Below are positions 44,979-55,444 of a DNA stretch of 64,000 nucleotides, piece after piece. This DNA comes from Nannochloris sp. 'desiccata'. Lineage: Eukaryota; Chlorophyta; Trebouxiophyceae; Chlorellales; Chlorellaceae. Position 1 is the stretch's first letter. The number at the start of each line of letters is the position of its first letter. A program made the translations under genes and the position numbers. The stretch lies in contig JAGTXX020000006.1 of assembly GCA_019044685.2 (NCBI GenBank), positions 1,033,501 to 1,097,500 of the forward strand, given 5' to 3'. The notes below the pieces were generated by a model. That model had not been told where the DNA came from. It worked only from the letters and a program-made list of their open reading frames with translations, and did not search any database.

Positions 44979-45690
44979 GATGAATGACTGGAGATGTGAT
45001 CTGTAGAAATGAAAATATAATGTCAGAACCTTAATTGTTAACGATCTTTTAAAGCCCCATTATTCTTGTTAACGCCGGCTGCTTTGTTTAAATCCACATC
45101 ACAAGAGACGATGAAGCTGTTCAGGCTGTCTCTAAGCCTGCCAGGCTTATCGTAGCTTCAAATGCAATGATTATATACTCATTTAGGTATATATTAAGCA
45201 GCCGCCGTCTCCTTTCACTCCGATTAATGCCGCAAGCTGCCATCACACTTTTCTAGCAGCCGCCCACCCATCCCTATTCAACAGTGGGAGCTTCTACGCA
45301 CCTGCTCTATATTCCAATGGACCGAGAAAGAGGGCGATCAAGGGGAGACACCGGATTTTTAAACAGCAAGCATTTCAAGAGGGGTGCTCTCTTGAAATGC
45401 TGCCAGGGTCAAACGAGAGCGCTGTTATAAGCAAATTAGTCTTCTCTAAAAAAAATGAGCGAGCCAGAGGTAGAAATTTTTATGTAATTACAACATGATT
45501 ATGATTCAAAATATAAAATCGAGATCAGGTTAGTTTCTACCAGTAAAAAGGAAGCCTGGCCAGATTTTTAGGAGTTGCAAAAAAACTCTTCGACGGCCGC
45601 CCCGCTGCCGGTGAAAAGGTCAAGTTAGTATATCTTCTTGAGCTTGTAATATCTAATTTTTGTGTCTTCTATTGTCACTGCACAGTATTT
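44979..45690. other. Intergenic region RPS24 / SET-like gene with foldable sequence
   Basis: 712 bp. Contains nested inverted repeats at 45112-45160 (TGAAGCT/AGCTTCA enclosing CAGGCT/AGCCTG) and a perfect 13-bp hairpin at 45369-45401. No open frame is credible. It should contain the RPS24 promoter. A non-coding RNA is possible but I cannot name one. Confidence 0.45.
45369..45401. repeat. Perfect 13-bp inverted repeat (hairpin)
   Basis: AGCATTTCAAGAG (45369-45381), loop GGGTGCT, CTCTTGAAATGCT (45389-45401). It lies about 390 bp upstream of the RPS24 start and 290 bp beyond the end of the SET-like gene. Confidence 0.6.
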
Positions 45691-47564
45691 CTAGGGCTGC
45701 CTAACTAGTTCTTCTCCTTTGAGAATATTCACCTTGGCATAGTTAAGTATTTTCGTCGGCCCGTTCGGGACGTTTAGGTGCACCCTCGCCAAGTTATAAT
45801 TCAGTTCAGAAAGCCGCATGAAATGCGTTGCATTTCCAAAATGTTTAGAATCAAGGACGATGTTTTCAAGCTTCACCCAAAAAGGATTATTAACTGCTGC
45901 AGTTCCATGAAGTAACCTGGCGTTCTCAACAACCTCTCTTTGTTTGTAAGATTTGGCAGCACACGCAGGAACGACACACGCTGCATCTCTTGAAAAACGG
46001 ACACTGCAGCGCTTTCTGACTTCTGTATAAGGGAGATTATTAAGAGAGACGTACGCACCAAGAAACTGCGCCACAAAACTACCGGCAGGGATGTCTTCAA
46101 GCGCCACGACACCTACTCGGTCAGGGAGGAGTGCTGTATTATTCATATCACCTATCCAAACTTTGTAGAGCCATCTCAATCGTAGAACGCTTTCCAGCGA
46201 ATGGGAGATGGATGCACCATGTGTTTTTAGCTGGTTTATTAAAGACGCCTTCAGACCTCCCACCGTACCTCCGCACCAGGTTGAACTTTCTGTATACCTA
46301 AAGTTAGAGAATACTTCACTCTTGCGATCATAATAGACTCCTTTTACTACATTTGAGGGGTGCGTGTCACTCATTTCAGTTGCGATACCAATCTTAATCA
46401 AGTACTTGGCGAGGAAGTAGCGGCGGAAATTCCGATCAACCACAGATTTGTTAGCAATCTCTTTAGTCACTACTACAGAATCTGCTGCAGTTGATGCTAT
46501 AGAATGCATTAGAGTTTCAAGGTAATTAATTTCGTCGGCACATGTTGTAAGAATAGAAGGATGCTTCAATTCTCTGCCGACATCTGGTACCTTGTTAAGT
46601 CGCTGCTTCTTTTGCTGATGCTCGTATGCAGCAGCCTCCTTCTGTGGAATTTTAGCGGCAAGTGCTGCAGCTAAATCAGATGCAGAGCGATTCTTCATGG
46701 GCGGAACTGGTTCTGGTACAGGAAGGCCTTTTTGTTTATCCTTCTGCGACGCAGGAAGAGGAAGACCTGCCTGGGCTTTAGTAGCTGCCGGTACTGCAGC
46801 TCCTTTTAATGCGAGAGCAGTCCTTTTTTCAGCAGCTGTGATGCGCTTCTTTTGCTTATTGGAAAGTGTACCGCCGTCAGCGCCAGCAGTGGAAGGTCTG
46901 CTAGTGTCCAGGGTAAAATAATAGAGAGGGTCCAAGGCTTTTTTCCCACCACCGGCGTTCTGCCAATATCGGTATTTCATTCTCAAGGTACAGCCCTATA
47001 AGTGAAACATTGTAGTTACTATTTAATAAAATGAATTATAGGCGAGAGTTAGGAAATGGAAGGGAGAAAGAGCAAATTGCAGGGCAAGACTTACGGGTTT
47101 TAGCTTGAGCTGCTGCAAGATAGTTTTACCTAATTCAAGTTGGGCCCCATGATCGGAAGAGCCATTAAAATTCAATCTGATGTTTGTAGTAGACCTATTG
47201 CCATTGTAATCGACTGAAAAACTACAGAAAGGGCAGAGTTTTTTCGCTGTTATGTTTGGAAAAAAATTACACAGATCAACGACAACGTGTTTCTGATTGA
47301 TCAATCAATCGTTTACCTTAGGGGTTTTTGGATACCACTGGGTAGTCCCAAGGTTTCTTTGAGCAATTTTGTTGTAAATTTTCCATCTAGTTTGATGTAT
47401 CCGTCCTTTACACTGCTCTTATCAATCGTGTACTCAATAACCGGCTGCAAGCCAGGCGGAGGTGAAATTAACAAAGGAGCACTGCTCTTCGCGCCGTCCT
47501 CGCGCTTGCGTTTCTTACTCCCTCCAAATTTATTGTTTTTTGCTTTATGACTCTTAGATGTCAT
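45691..47564 (-). CDS. Divergent SET-like domain protein, catalytic signatures lost
   Basis: Exons 47564-47317, 47221-47095 and 46995-45691 on minus, total 559 aa. The N-terminus is basic and nuclear-like (KAKNNKFGGSKKRKRED). Residues ~45-165 form an unrecognised domain and ~175-260 are an Ala/Lys-rich linker. The last ~130 residues follow a SET fold: RVGVVALEDIPAGSFVAQFL, FWVKLENIVLDSKHFGNATH, FMRLSELNYNLARV and ILNYAKVNILKGEELV. The usual NHSC reads MRLSE and the terminal E(L/I)xxDY tyrosine is missing, so methyltransferase activity is doubtful. The first intron was placed at GTAAAC...CTGTAG because the frame closes exactly. Confidence 0.62.
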
Positions 47565-48091
47565 CCTTCACGCAAGGCATGAAGCCTCCAGCGAGCCTGA
47601 TAATAGGGTCCTATTTATTTAGGGGGAAGCCGTGTCTCTTGCAAGGGCAACCTGGACCATCGAGGAAACAGGCCCCAGCTTAGCTTCAGTGCAATTTATA
47701 GACATCGTATATTAATAAAGAATCGTAACAGCGCTTCCAAGGGCTTCCTAAAATCCATCTTCATAAACCTCACCTCTTCTGTTTGATACAGCCCGAAGCC
47801 CTTGCCAGACGTTCTTGGCCTCTGCAGACCTTTCTATAATTATATTTACAATATCCTTGAATACCAGAACATATAAATGAATGGATAAATGCAGGGAACG
47901 CTTTTTGGGGACGTCTCACTGGCATCTCTTTCGGGCTTCCTCTAGCCTAGTAGGAGGAGGGCCAGGACGAATCATCCTGCCCTACAGTGTGTCAGTCTGA
48001 ACCTGGAGGGCCTACACTTGAACTTCTCGAGACCATATATTTTACAGAAATACAAAACTAAAATTTAATCAACGCAGTAAAACATTAATAA
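47565..48091. ncRNA. Intergenic region with several strong stems; possible structured RNA
   Basis: 527 bp with no coding potential between the SET-like gene start and the LSM10-like stop. CAAGGGCTTC (47738-47747) and GAAGCCCTTG (47795-47804) form a perfect 10-bp stem. GGGCCAGGA (47959-47967) pairs with TCCTGCCC (47975-47982) with one bulge. GAAGCCC could instead pair with GGGCTTC at 47933-47939. I cannot identify it as SRP, RNase P/MRP, U-snRNA or telomerase RNA, and strand is unknown. It also must contain the SET-like promoter. Confidence 0.25.
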
Positions 48092-48487
48092 CTATTGCCC
48101 TCCTCTACTACCGCCACCGCCACCACCAAGCTCAAGCTGCTTCCCCTTTTCCATCGCCGCCACCGCACCTTGCTTGGCAGCGTGTTCCCGATGGGCCTGT
48201 GCTATGCGGCGCCTATGTGCTTCCACAGCAGCAGCGGGCTCTAGATTCCCTGGCAAGTGTATAAACCTCACAGCGCTTCCACGCACATGTAAATTTGCAG
48301 CACTTCTTTGAGTGCCATCTAATGTTTTCACAGTGGCGTCAGTCAGCTGTAAATTGAGAGATTCATCCACAGAGCTGAGGGTTCCGCGTATGATGGTATC
48401 ACGGCGGAGTTCTATGACTAGTTTGGTTCCTTCTAGGGCTTGGATAAATACTGCCAGGGTCGACTGACCAGGTCGCCGGGAACTCAT
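48092..48487 (-). CDS. Sm-fold protein, LSM10/SmD1-like
   Basis: Intronless, 131 aa. The Sm1/Sm2 fold covers residues ~8-85: LAVFIQALEGTKLVIELRRD, TIIRGTLSSVDESLNLQLTD, then LHVRGSAVRFIHLPGNLEPA. The Sm2 part (hxxRGxxVRFIHLP) and the following helical EAHRRRIAQAHREH resemble LSM10, the SmD1 counterpart in metazoan U7 snRNP, more than canonical SmD1. The end is a Gly-rich run instead of the SmD1 GR-repeat tail. Function could be in an snRNP or another LSm ring. Confidence 0.7.
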   Translation of the reverse strand: MSSRRPGQSTLAVFIQALEGTKLVIELRRDTIIRGTLSSVDESLNLQLTDATVKTLDGTQRSAANLHVRGSAVRFIHLPGNLEPAAAVEAHRRRIAQAHREHAAKQGAVAAMEKGKQLELGGGGGGSRGGQ

Positions 48488-48554
48488 TTGCTTTTTCTCT
48501 TCTTTTGCCTTTCTTTATTTTTAAAAACACAGAGAACCACTACTGATATTATCA

Positions 48555-49076
48555 CTAAAATGAGCTAGCACTGACGTCTACTTGGAACATAGCCCATGCA
48601 AGGGCTAAATTATAAAATAAAACAGTTCCTGGGGCAGTCAGAGCGTCACGAGGGTATTTCTTCTGTCCTCGTCTCACTGGTCGAAGCTGTTGTTGCGGTT
48701 GAAGAGCAGCAATAGGAGGGGTAACACTAGGTTGTTGATGTTCGTCGTCTCCAGCTATTTCAGAGAGTTCTAGGGCGTGTAGTCTGTTTCTAGCGGCGGA
48801 TTCTTCGGTTCGAAGAACCCAAGTTAAGCTTCTAGGGAGAGGGCCTGTGGACGAGGCTCCAGCAGCGCTTCGATAGTAAGGATATTTATCTGTTACCGAG
48901 TTCTGAGGGATGAGACCAAGGTAACTCGTTGCTAACCTCCAGGTTGATGTAAATGCGGTGACCGTCGATGCTAGAGAGAACTGTAATAGATCTGAGCTTT
49001 CAATTAATTCAAAAGTCCACTGTTTTGGACCCAAGTCTCGAAAAGGGGGCAGCTCCCGGGGAGAGGAGCGCCGCAT
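48555..49076 (-). CDS. Hypothetical protein with N- and C-terminal hydrophobic patches
   Basis: 173-aa open frame, ATG at 49076, ending 67 nt before the LSM10-like start on the same strand. Not recognised. The N-terminal half has an aromatic/hydrophobic stretch (WTFELIESSDLLQFSLASTV). A Gln/Pro/Arg linker follows, and the end is hydrophobic (APGTVLFYNLALAWAMFQVD). It could be a small membrane-associated protein or the last exon of a longer gene. Codon usage does not look foreign. Confidence 0.4.
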   Translation of the reverse strand: MRRSSPRELPPFRDLGPKQWTFELIESSDLLQFSLASTVTAFTSTWRLATSYLGLIPQNSVTDKYPYYRSAAGASSTGPLPRSLTWVLRTEESAARNRLHALELSEIAGDDEHQQPSVTPPIAALQPQQQLRPVRRGQKKYPRDALTAPGTVLFYNLALAWAMFQVDVSASSF

Positions 49077-49326
49077 TGTAGTCTTCCTATCAGTGTTAAT
49101 AATAATTTATGACAACGCGTCTCTGTAGCGAGCATTTTGTTGCAATATTTTCGAAAAAAGATGGAGCGCAAGAACTTGAACGCTAGCAAGATGGCCCTCA
49201 ATTACCTTGTCTGACATTGCAATTAAAGCCAATTCAGATTAAACCTGTATTTTTTAATTGTTGCAGCAGGACGGAAAGGGCGTCAGGGGCTTCAGAAAGC
49301 CATGTATTTCTGTGCTTGATTCACAC

Positions 49327-50676
49327 ATGGGTTCAACTTTAGTTCTTCAACGAGCGTTCTCTCGCGTAGATTCATTTACTGCACCACTCCTTGCAGCTGC
49401 TAGAAGACGAGTATTCGCCCGTTCCGCAATGATTGTCAGAGAAAATCCCAAATCCAGCCGCATGGCATCTCCACCGCCACAGCTGCTTAGCGTCGCTCCT
49501 ATGATGGACTGGACAGATTTGCACTACCGCCAACTCGCTAGACTTCTTTCTAAGAATGTATGGCTCTACACAGAAATGGTTGTTGACTCTACTATTATTC
49601 ACAATCCTGATCACGACCGCTTTTTATGGTTCCCACCAGAGCAGCACCCTATATCCTGCCAATTAGGAGGAAGTGATCCAGCCAAACTAGCACAAGCTGC
49701 TGCAGTTGTAGCTACATATGGCTACGATGAAATCAATTTAAATTGTGGCTGTCCTAGTGATAGAGTCGCTGGTGCCGGTTGTTTCGGTGCATCTCTGATG
49801 CTGCGACCAGATACAGTAGCAGAATGCTGCGCCGCTGTATCCGGAGCTGTAGATGGCACCCCTGTTACTGTGAAATGCCGTATTGGTGTTGATGATGTTG
49901 ATTCGTATGAAGCTCTGCATCGTTTCATTCGAACTGTCTCTAGCCAGTCCCCCGTCAAACATTTTATTATTCACGCAAGAAAATGCATGTTGAATGGCCT
50001 TAGTCCTTTGCAAAACCGCACTATACCTCCATTGAGATATCAGTGGGTCTGGGCATTGAAACGAGATTTCCCGGACCTGGAACTTTCTCTTAACGGAGGC
50101 ATTATTACTTTAGAGGAAACCATTGCCGCTCTCCGCATGCCGAGTGAGATAGCCCCTGACGGTGTTAGTGGAGTAATGATTGGCCGTGCTGCATACAACG
50201 ACCCTTGGAACACGCTTGCAAATGCTGATGTGGCTATTTGGGGGGCAGATTCAAATCAATTCAACAGTCGGAGAGAGGTGTTGCAAGAGTATGCCAAATA
50301 TGCTGACGACATGATAGGTAGATGGAGTATAAAAGAAGATGGACATAGATATCCTAGTGTACGTGCGTTAATTAAACCGTTATTATCAATGTTCCACAAC
50401 GCTCCACGTGGTAAAAAATGGCGTGCAGCTGTTGACGGTGTTTTGAAGACGGCAACAAGTGTAAGCGAAGTGTTGGATAGAACACTTGATGTGTTGAATC
50501 CAGAGGTATTAGATGAACCACCACCGAAGTTGAAGGCTGTGGAGGCGACGGTAGATACGTGCATAGAGTTGCTGACGCATTATGCACCTGAAGAGATTCC
50601 GCCGATGCCAGAGTGGGCGGAAAAAAGGGAATTGCCTGGTGAGGAGGCAAAAGAGAAAGATTTAGCTAGTATTTAA
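49327..50676 (+). CDS. tRNA-dihydrouridine synthase, DusA type, probably organellar
   Basis: 449 aa from the ATG at 49327; the open frame begins upstream after a TTGCAG that could be an acceptor, so an extra 5' exon is possible. The leader MGSTLVLQRAFSRVDSFTAP is Arg/Ser-rich, suggesting plastid or mitochondrial import. The TIM barrel shows LLSVAPMMDWTDLHYRQLAR, YTEMVVDSTIIHN, DEINLNCGCPSDRVAGAGCF (active-site Cys), VTVKCRIGVDD, HFIIHARKCMLNGLSP and GVMIGRAAYNDPW. These are DusA-type motifs (D20/D20a of the D-loop in bacteria). It reduces uridine using FMN/NADPH. TGTAA at about 50713. Confidence 0.92.
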   Translation: MGSTLVLQRAFSRVDSFTAPLLAAARRRVFARSAMIVRENPKSSRMASPPPQLLSVAPMMDWTDLHYRQLARLLSKNVWLYTEMVVDSTIIHNPDHDRFLWFPPEQHPISCQLGGSDPAKLAQAAAVVATYGYDEINLNCGCPSDRVAGAGCFGASLMLRPDTVAECCAAVSGAVDGTPVTVKCRIGVDDVDSYEALHRFIRTVSSQSPVKHFIIHARKCMLNGLSPLQNRTIPPLRYQWVWALKRDFPDLELSLNGGIITLEETIAALRMPSEIAPDGVSGVMIGRAAYNDPWNTLANADVAIWGADSNQFNSRREVLQEYAKYADDMIGRWSIKEDGHRYPSVRALIKPLLSMFHNAPRGKKWRAAVDGVLKTATSVSEVLDRTLDVLNPEVLDEPPPKLKAVEATVDTCIELLTHYAPEEIPPMPEWAEKRELPGEEAKEKDLASI

Positions 50677-51027
50677 ATAATAGATAATATGTACCTATCT
50701 TGATATTGATGTAATGTAACTCTACTAACAAAATTAACAAGGGAAGAAAAAGAATAGCAAGGCCAGGTCGCAGAGCGTGGGCTGAAAGCAGGGATTCATT
50801 TGTGCCTGCATAAATGTGAGCGATAGCTCACGATATTTATTCTCGTAGTTTTTAACAGGTTCATTAGGAACTTTTGGTGTTCTTTAAAGATAATTATGAT
50901 GTTTTACGCTGAATCAACGCAACTTCATTACTCATTTTAAAATTTCAAATGATCAATCAGCCGAACCAGAACAAAACTGCTTGAAGACAAGCTGCAACAA
51001 TCGCCGGAAAGGCGTTAACATAGGCTA
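50677..51027. other. Tandem intergenic region DUS / cyclin
   Basis: 351 bp between same-strand genes, holding the DUS 3' UTR (TGTAA) and the cyclin promoter. Nothing else recognised. Confidence 0.4.
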
Positions 51028-52797
51028 ATGGCGAGCAGTAGATTACACAATTTCCCTCTGCTCAAAGCAGAGGAAATCGAGAATACCCCGTCCCGCCAAG
51101 ATGGCGTCTCTGCAGCAAAAGAAGCGAGGTTATGGAAGAAAATTGGGTCTGTAATATTCGAAACTGCCAAGATGGTAGTGCCTCCGATGTAGGTTGCCTG
51201 TTTTGAAAGCCTAATTACGAGCGTGCAGTTAATTAATCTAAAAAAAAAAAAAAATGTGTGCCACGCCGTAAACTTTCAATTTCATTTGTTGCCCTCTGTA
51301 TTCTTTATTTGATTTTCCAGGTCTTCTGGCACAGCAGCTATTGCGATGACATTCTCTGCCCGATTCTTCACGCTAAAGAGCCTTACTAAGAACAGTCCTC
51401 CTGTGAGTCTTTATTTAACGCCGTTCTATAAAAATTAACAACAAAGAATATATTTTTCGGTATTCAACAAAGTTCTCATAGCAGAAAATAACCACCAATT
51501 CACTTGCCTTCAATTAACTTTTCTTTCCATTCTAAAACCCCCGCAGCTTATCGCTGCAGCTGCTCTTATTTTAGCTGGCAAATGCAATGATGAACCTCGT
51601 CGCTTAATGAATCTTACAGTTGAAATAATGAAGCAATGGTATGGACGACAAAATCCGGATCTACGGTCAAAGTTTTCTTCCCAAGAATATCTAGATAGTC
51701 TTTTATCGCGTGTAGAAGAAGCTGAACTTGTGCTTATGTTTACGCTCACGTTTGATTTTAATGTAGACCCTCTGGTTGTTGAAGCACTATATAAAATAAA
51801 GGAAACTGATTGTTTGGCTAGCGCTCTTAAACTTGCATCTTTCCAACAATTTTTAGTTTCTAGCTCCAACGATATTATGAGACGAGATGCAGGGATGGTA
51901 TTGCAATACCGAGGGGAAGATATAGCGCTTGCTATTTGCCAGTTGTTTTTTAAAGTAAGTAAGCAAAGAGGAGTGGCAGCTGCTGCTGCACTAGAGCCAC
52001 CGGCAGATTCAGCTACAGGCGTTGCGTGGTATGTGAAACACGGACTAACAGAAGAAATACATCGACAAATCTCTGGTAGATTTCATAAATTATATGCTAA
52101 TGTACAGAAAAATGAAGGAGGTGTAGATGGCCTGGCAGCTACCACTGCTGCAGGTGGTGGTGGTGGTGCTGATAGTGCTGGCCTCACTGACGGTGAAGCT
52201 CTCGGAAATGGTGATGGTGGTGGTGATGGAGCTGCTACTAGATCTGTCGGTGGTGGTCGCGGTGCAGGGATTAATAATATACCAGCGTACGCATCCACCA
52301 GCCCACGAGAACATGACACCCTGCAGCAACAAAAGGTGGGAACACTAGACGGCAATACCGAAAAGCTAAAGCCAACTGCTGGTGGTGGTGGTGGTGGTCG
52401 AAGAATGATATCTATGGATCGTGCCACCACTGTCTCTCACGCTTCTACTAAACCACCGCCAGCAAAGAGACCTTGTTCTTGGGCTGATGAACCAGTCATC
52501 CCACACCCTGTAGCAGGCACAGCAGGATGGGTTGGTAGTGGGACTGGCACAACGCCTCCAGCGCCAGCAATGTCACTAGGCGGCTCAATACCTTCCTCTT
52601 CTCAACAACAACAACAAAAACAGCAGCAGTACCATTCAAAATCTGTGTATACAAACTATGCACCGCCTTCGTTAAATAGAAACCCTGCTGGTGGTGGTGG
52701 ATATCAACCGCATCGCACAGCCGCTGTTGCAGGGCCTGCTCCTGCTGAAGATAGCGAACCGGAAGAAGGAGAGCTGGAGGAAGGAGAAATTAGATAA
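51028..52797 (+). CDS. Cyclin T/K-like transcriptional cyclin
   Basis: Exons 51028-51188, 51321-51402 and 51547-52797, total 497 aa. The start is fixed by EENTPSR-type family text (KAEEIENTPSRQDG) and EARLWKKIGSVIFETAKMV. The first cyclin box continues as SSGTAAIAMTFSARFFTLKS then LIAAAALILAGKCNDEPRRL, and the second box spans residues ~150-240. The tail is Gly-, Pro- and Gln-rich, has KRPCSWADEP and ends EDSEPEEGELEEGEIR. Cyclins of this type pair with CDK9/CDK12-like kinases to phosphorylate the Pol II tail. (GGT)n and (CAA/CAG)n tracts make the C-terminus variable. Confidence 0.87.
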
Positions 52798-52977
52798 GCT
52801 TGTTTGTCAGCTGATTAATGTAGCGTCTTGCGTGTTTTACAGCTCCCTGGTCTTATTTCTGTATGTACGATTTTCTTACATGTAGTACAATGGTTAAAGT
52901 ATGAAGATATACATAATAAATCAATTCAGAAGCAGTTCAATTAAAATTCGTTTAATTACACTAGATTTTCACCCTTC

Positions 52978-54971
52978 TCAAGGTGGTGGCCAAGGGAAGT
53001 TGACGGCAGTCCTGTTATTTGATTGTTTACTTTCTTGAATCAATGGCAGCCTCTCTACGAGCAGCTTTTCAACAGCTTCAATATCAACTATGACATCTAT
53101 ATTCGTATGTGCCTCTACACAATCATCTGTGTCACACTGCAACAAGAAAGAAAGGAAAATGAATTAATTTTTAAAAATCGAAGACCGTAATAAACGAGGA
53201 AACAAAACAAAACAAAAACTTTTCCCTTTTTTTCGTAAGTAATTCTTACCTTATCCCCAGCCCATTCATCTCCACCAAATCTCTGTTCATCTCTTGGGTT
53301 GATATATTTCCCATGCTCTTTCTTCACTGCCCTCCATGCCCAATGATATAGATCTCCTCGAGCGTCACTTTGCGCCTTGAAGGACGTATCTAAATTTGAC
53401 CAGACCCAATTTTTATGAATAAGCTCAAGAACAACAGCTCCACGAGGTAAAAACGCCAAATTTGCGAGCGCAGATGTGTGTGTGGAAACTAATATATCAG
53501 TCGATGCCATGATTTCAAGCTGGTCTTTAAAAGGAGTGTCAAAGGTGAACTCGACCACTCGGATGCTGCCACCACTAAATTGACGCAGCATGCGCAGCAG
53601 GGCAGCTTCATTCACTATTCTACGATTCGTAGATTTATGGAACACTGTAATTTTGGGAGACCATTTCCCTTCTTTTCGGGCTTGTACGGGAGGAGGAGAA
53701 GGCATTTCATGCATTTCGTACGCTTTATTTCTAAAGTTCTCGGCATCGGGTGGTGTCTTGACCACTCGACCACCTCCACTAAAGGTGTCTTTTACTACTA
53801 GAACGTTCTGGAAACAAATCCATTCACTGTCCTCTATACCTTCTAAAGTGGTTCCAATTTGATCCCACAGTGAGTTTACCTCTTTTTGTAAATACATAGG
53901 AGGGAGTTCGTTATTAATTTTACCGACGTCTTTACTATTTCTATTATTATCATTATTATTACTTCCGGTGTTGGTATTAATGGCAGCAGCAAGTACAGCA
54001 CGCACCCATTCTATTAAGTGCGTTCTTTTAAGATGCAGTAGAAGGATCCGGTCAGGTGGGAAGGACATTGTTGGTTGTTGTTGTAGTCGCTCCTGCTTTT
54101 GTTCTTGTTCTTCTCGGATAGCGCTGACAAGTGGCATCAAATGCTCTAGCCAATGCCCAATAGCGGTCTGCAAAGAGCAAAAAAGATTGATGCTTTATAA
54201 ATGCAGCAATATACGAAGCAGTGATTTCTGTCTTGAGAGTTCTGTTGTGTTGACTTACTGGGTGGATAAAGTATAAGAAATCTATTAGAACTGTACTATC
54301 AGGTACTATTCTACTATTTACTTGCGAAGGAAAGAGAGAAACATTATGTATGACTAAAGGATACAAGGTGATGTCGCGAGTCATTGGAATAGAATCCTGA
54401 AATAGAAAGAAAGAATTAAAAAATGAGAAAAGATTAGAAAAACCACAAAAGATCAAGTATTTTTGATACGCACGAGATTATTTTCTATACAATATACACG
54501 TACCATTCCGTCTTTATCGTCTGTCAAGTAATAGAATTTGCCTCCATTGTACCATAGATTCTTAAAAACACAATATTCATCTCGGACGCAGCGACGCTTT
54601 GTACTGGGGGTGTCGTTATCTTTGTTATTCCTTGATAGAGAGCTTTTGAACAACAGTGGTTGAATTCTGCATGCATCAGGTTGTTCTGAAGACCACTTTT
54701 GTGTGCTTTCGTTCCAGTACTCATAATGCCGGACATCCCAAAAGCCTTGAGAAGGTCCTGCTGCTGTTTTTCTTCGAGGAGCAACTCTCCAGCGACATCC
54801 TTGCGCAAATATGCCTGCTGCACTTCCTGGCCCTGGTTTCGAAACAGAATAACTGTTTAATGTATTTATCACCTTTTGAAGCAAATTCTGCGCAGAATTA
54901 GTCTGGTACTGTGCCACAGCAAAGCCAAAGATGACAACAGCGAAGGAGGTGGCGGCAGGGAAACCTTTCAT
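52978..54971 (-). CDS. GT61-family glycosyltransferase (DUF563)
   Basis: Four exons on minus, 54971-54504, 54396-54259, 54167-53250 and 53136-52978, all phase 0, total 560 aa. An N-terminal signal anchor (FPAATSFAVVIFGFAVAQYQ) precedes a luminal domain. GT61/DUF563 features are RIVNEAALLRMLRQFSGGSI, FKDQLEIMASTDILVSTHTS and ALANLAFLPRGAVVLELIHK. Relatives transfer xylose, arabinose or O-GlcNAc to glycans or EGF repeats in the Golgi/ER. This gene keeps a 3' intron only 52 codons from its stop, unlike most neighbours. The last exon is CDTDDCVEAHTN..., probably a small Cys-containing tail. Confidence 0.82.
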
Positions 54972-55444
54972 TGCTCTGGTTGGTGAGATGGTGAATCCAA
55001 AAAGCCAGATTTACTTCAGATCATCATGGTAGTATGTTCTGCTTGGTTGATTTTTCTTTTGTTTGAACTAATCGTGGTATTCTAAATCATAACAATTTTA
55101 ATTTTTTTTTTAATTTTTTTTAATTTTTTTTTTTTTTTTTTGCTTGATCACAAACTTGTGTTACAGGCATCATTGTTAGATGTCGCTCTAGGAAAAGATG
55201 AATTGTTTTTGTTTAAGTGAATTGACAGCTTAAATGTAGCAGCTTTTGCTTTAATGATTGCTATGATGAACGTTTTTCTTCATCTCGGAGAAAAACTGGA
55301 CTGCGGCAGTGAAGACAAAAGAACAGAATAAGAATTTCTGCTCATTCAAACTTTGTTGATGCGGTGGTATTGATCATACTTAAATCGTCCATAAAACTAC
55401 AAGAGCAGACAATTGGGCTCGATTGCTGCTAATCGTCGTCAAAG
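54972..55444. promoter_or_regulatory. Divergent intergenic region GT61 / aspartate kinase with T-tract
   Basis: 473 bp between head-to-head starts. A T-run interrupted only by AA steps occupies about 55100-55141. No RNA gene recognised. Confidence 0.45.

Noticed and set aside
47293..47316. 24-nt GTAAAC...ATCAG candidate intron in the SET-like gene
   Set aside because: Too short and leaves the frame broken; the acceptor at 47222 closes the frame and has a pyrimidine tract.
52083..52430. Minus-strand frames opposite the cyclin Gly/Gln-rich tail
   Set aside because: Arise from translating GGT/GGC repeats in reverse.
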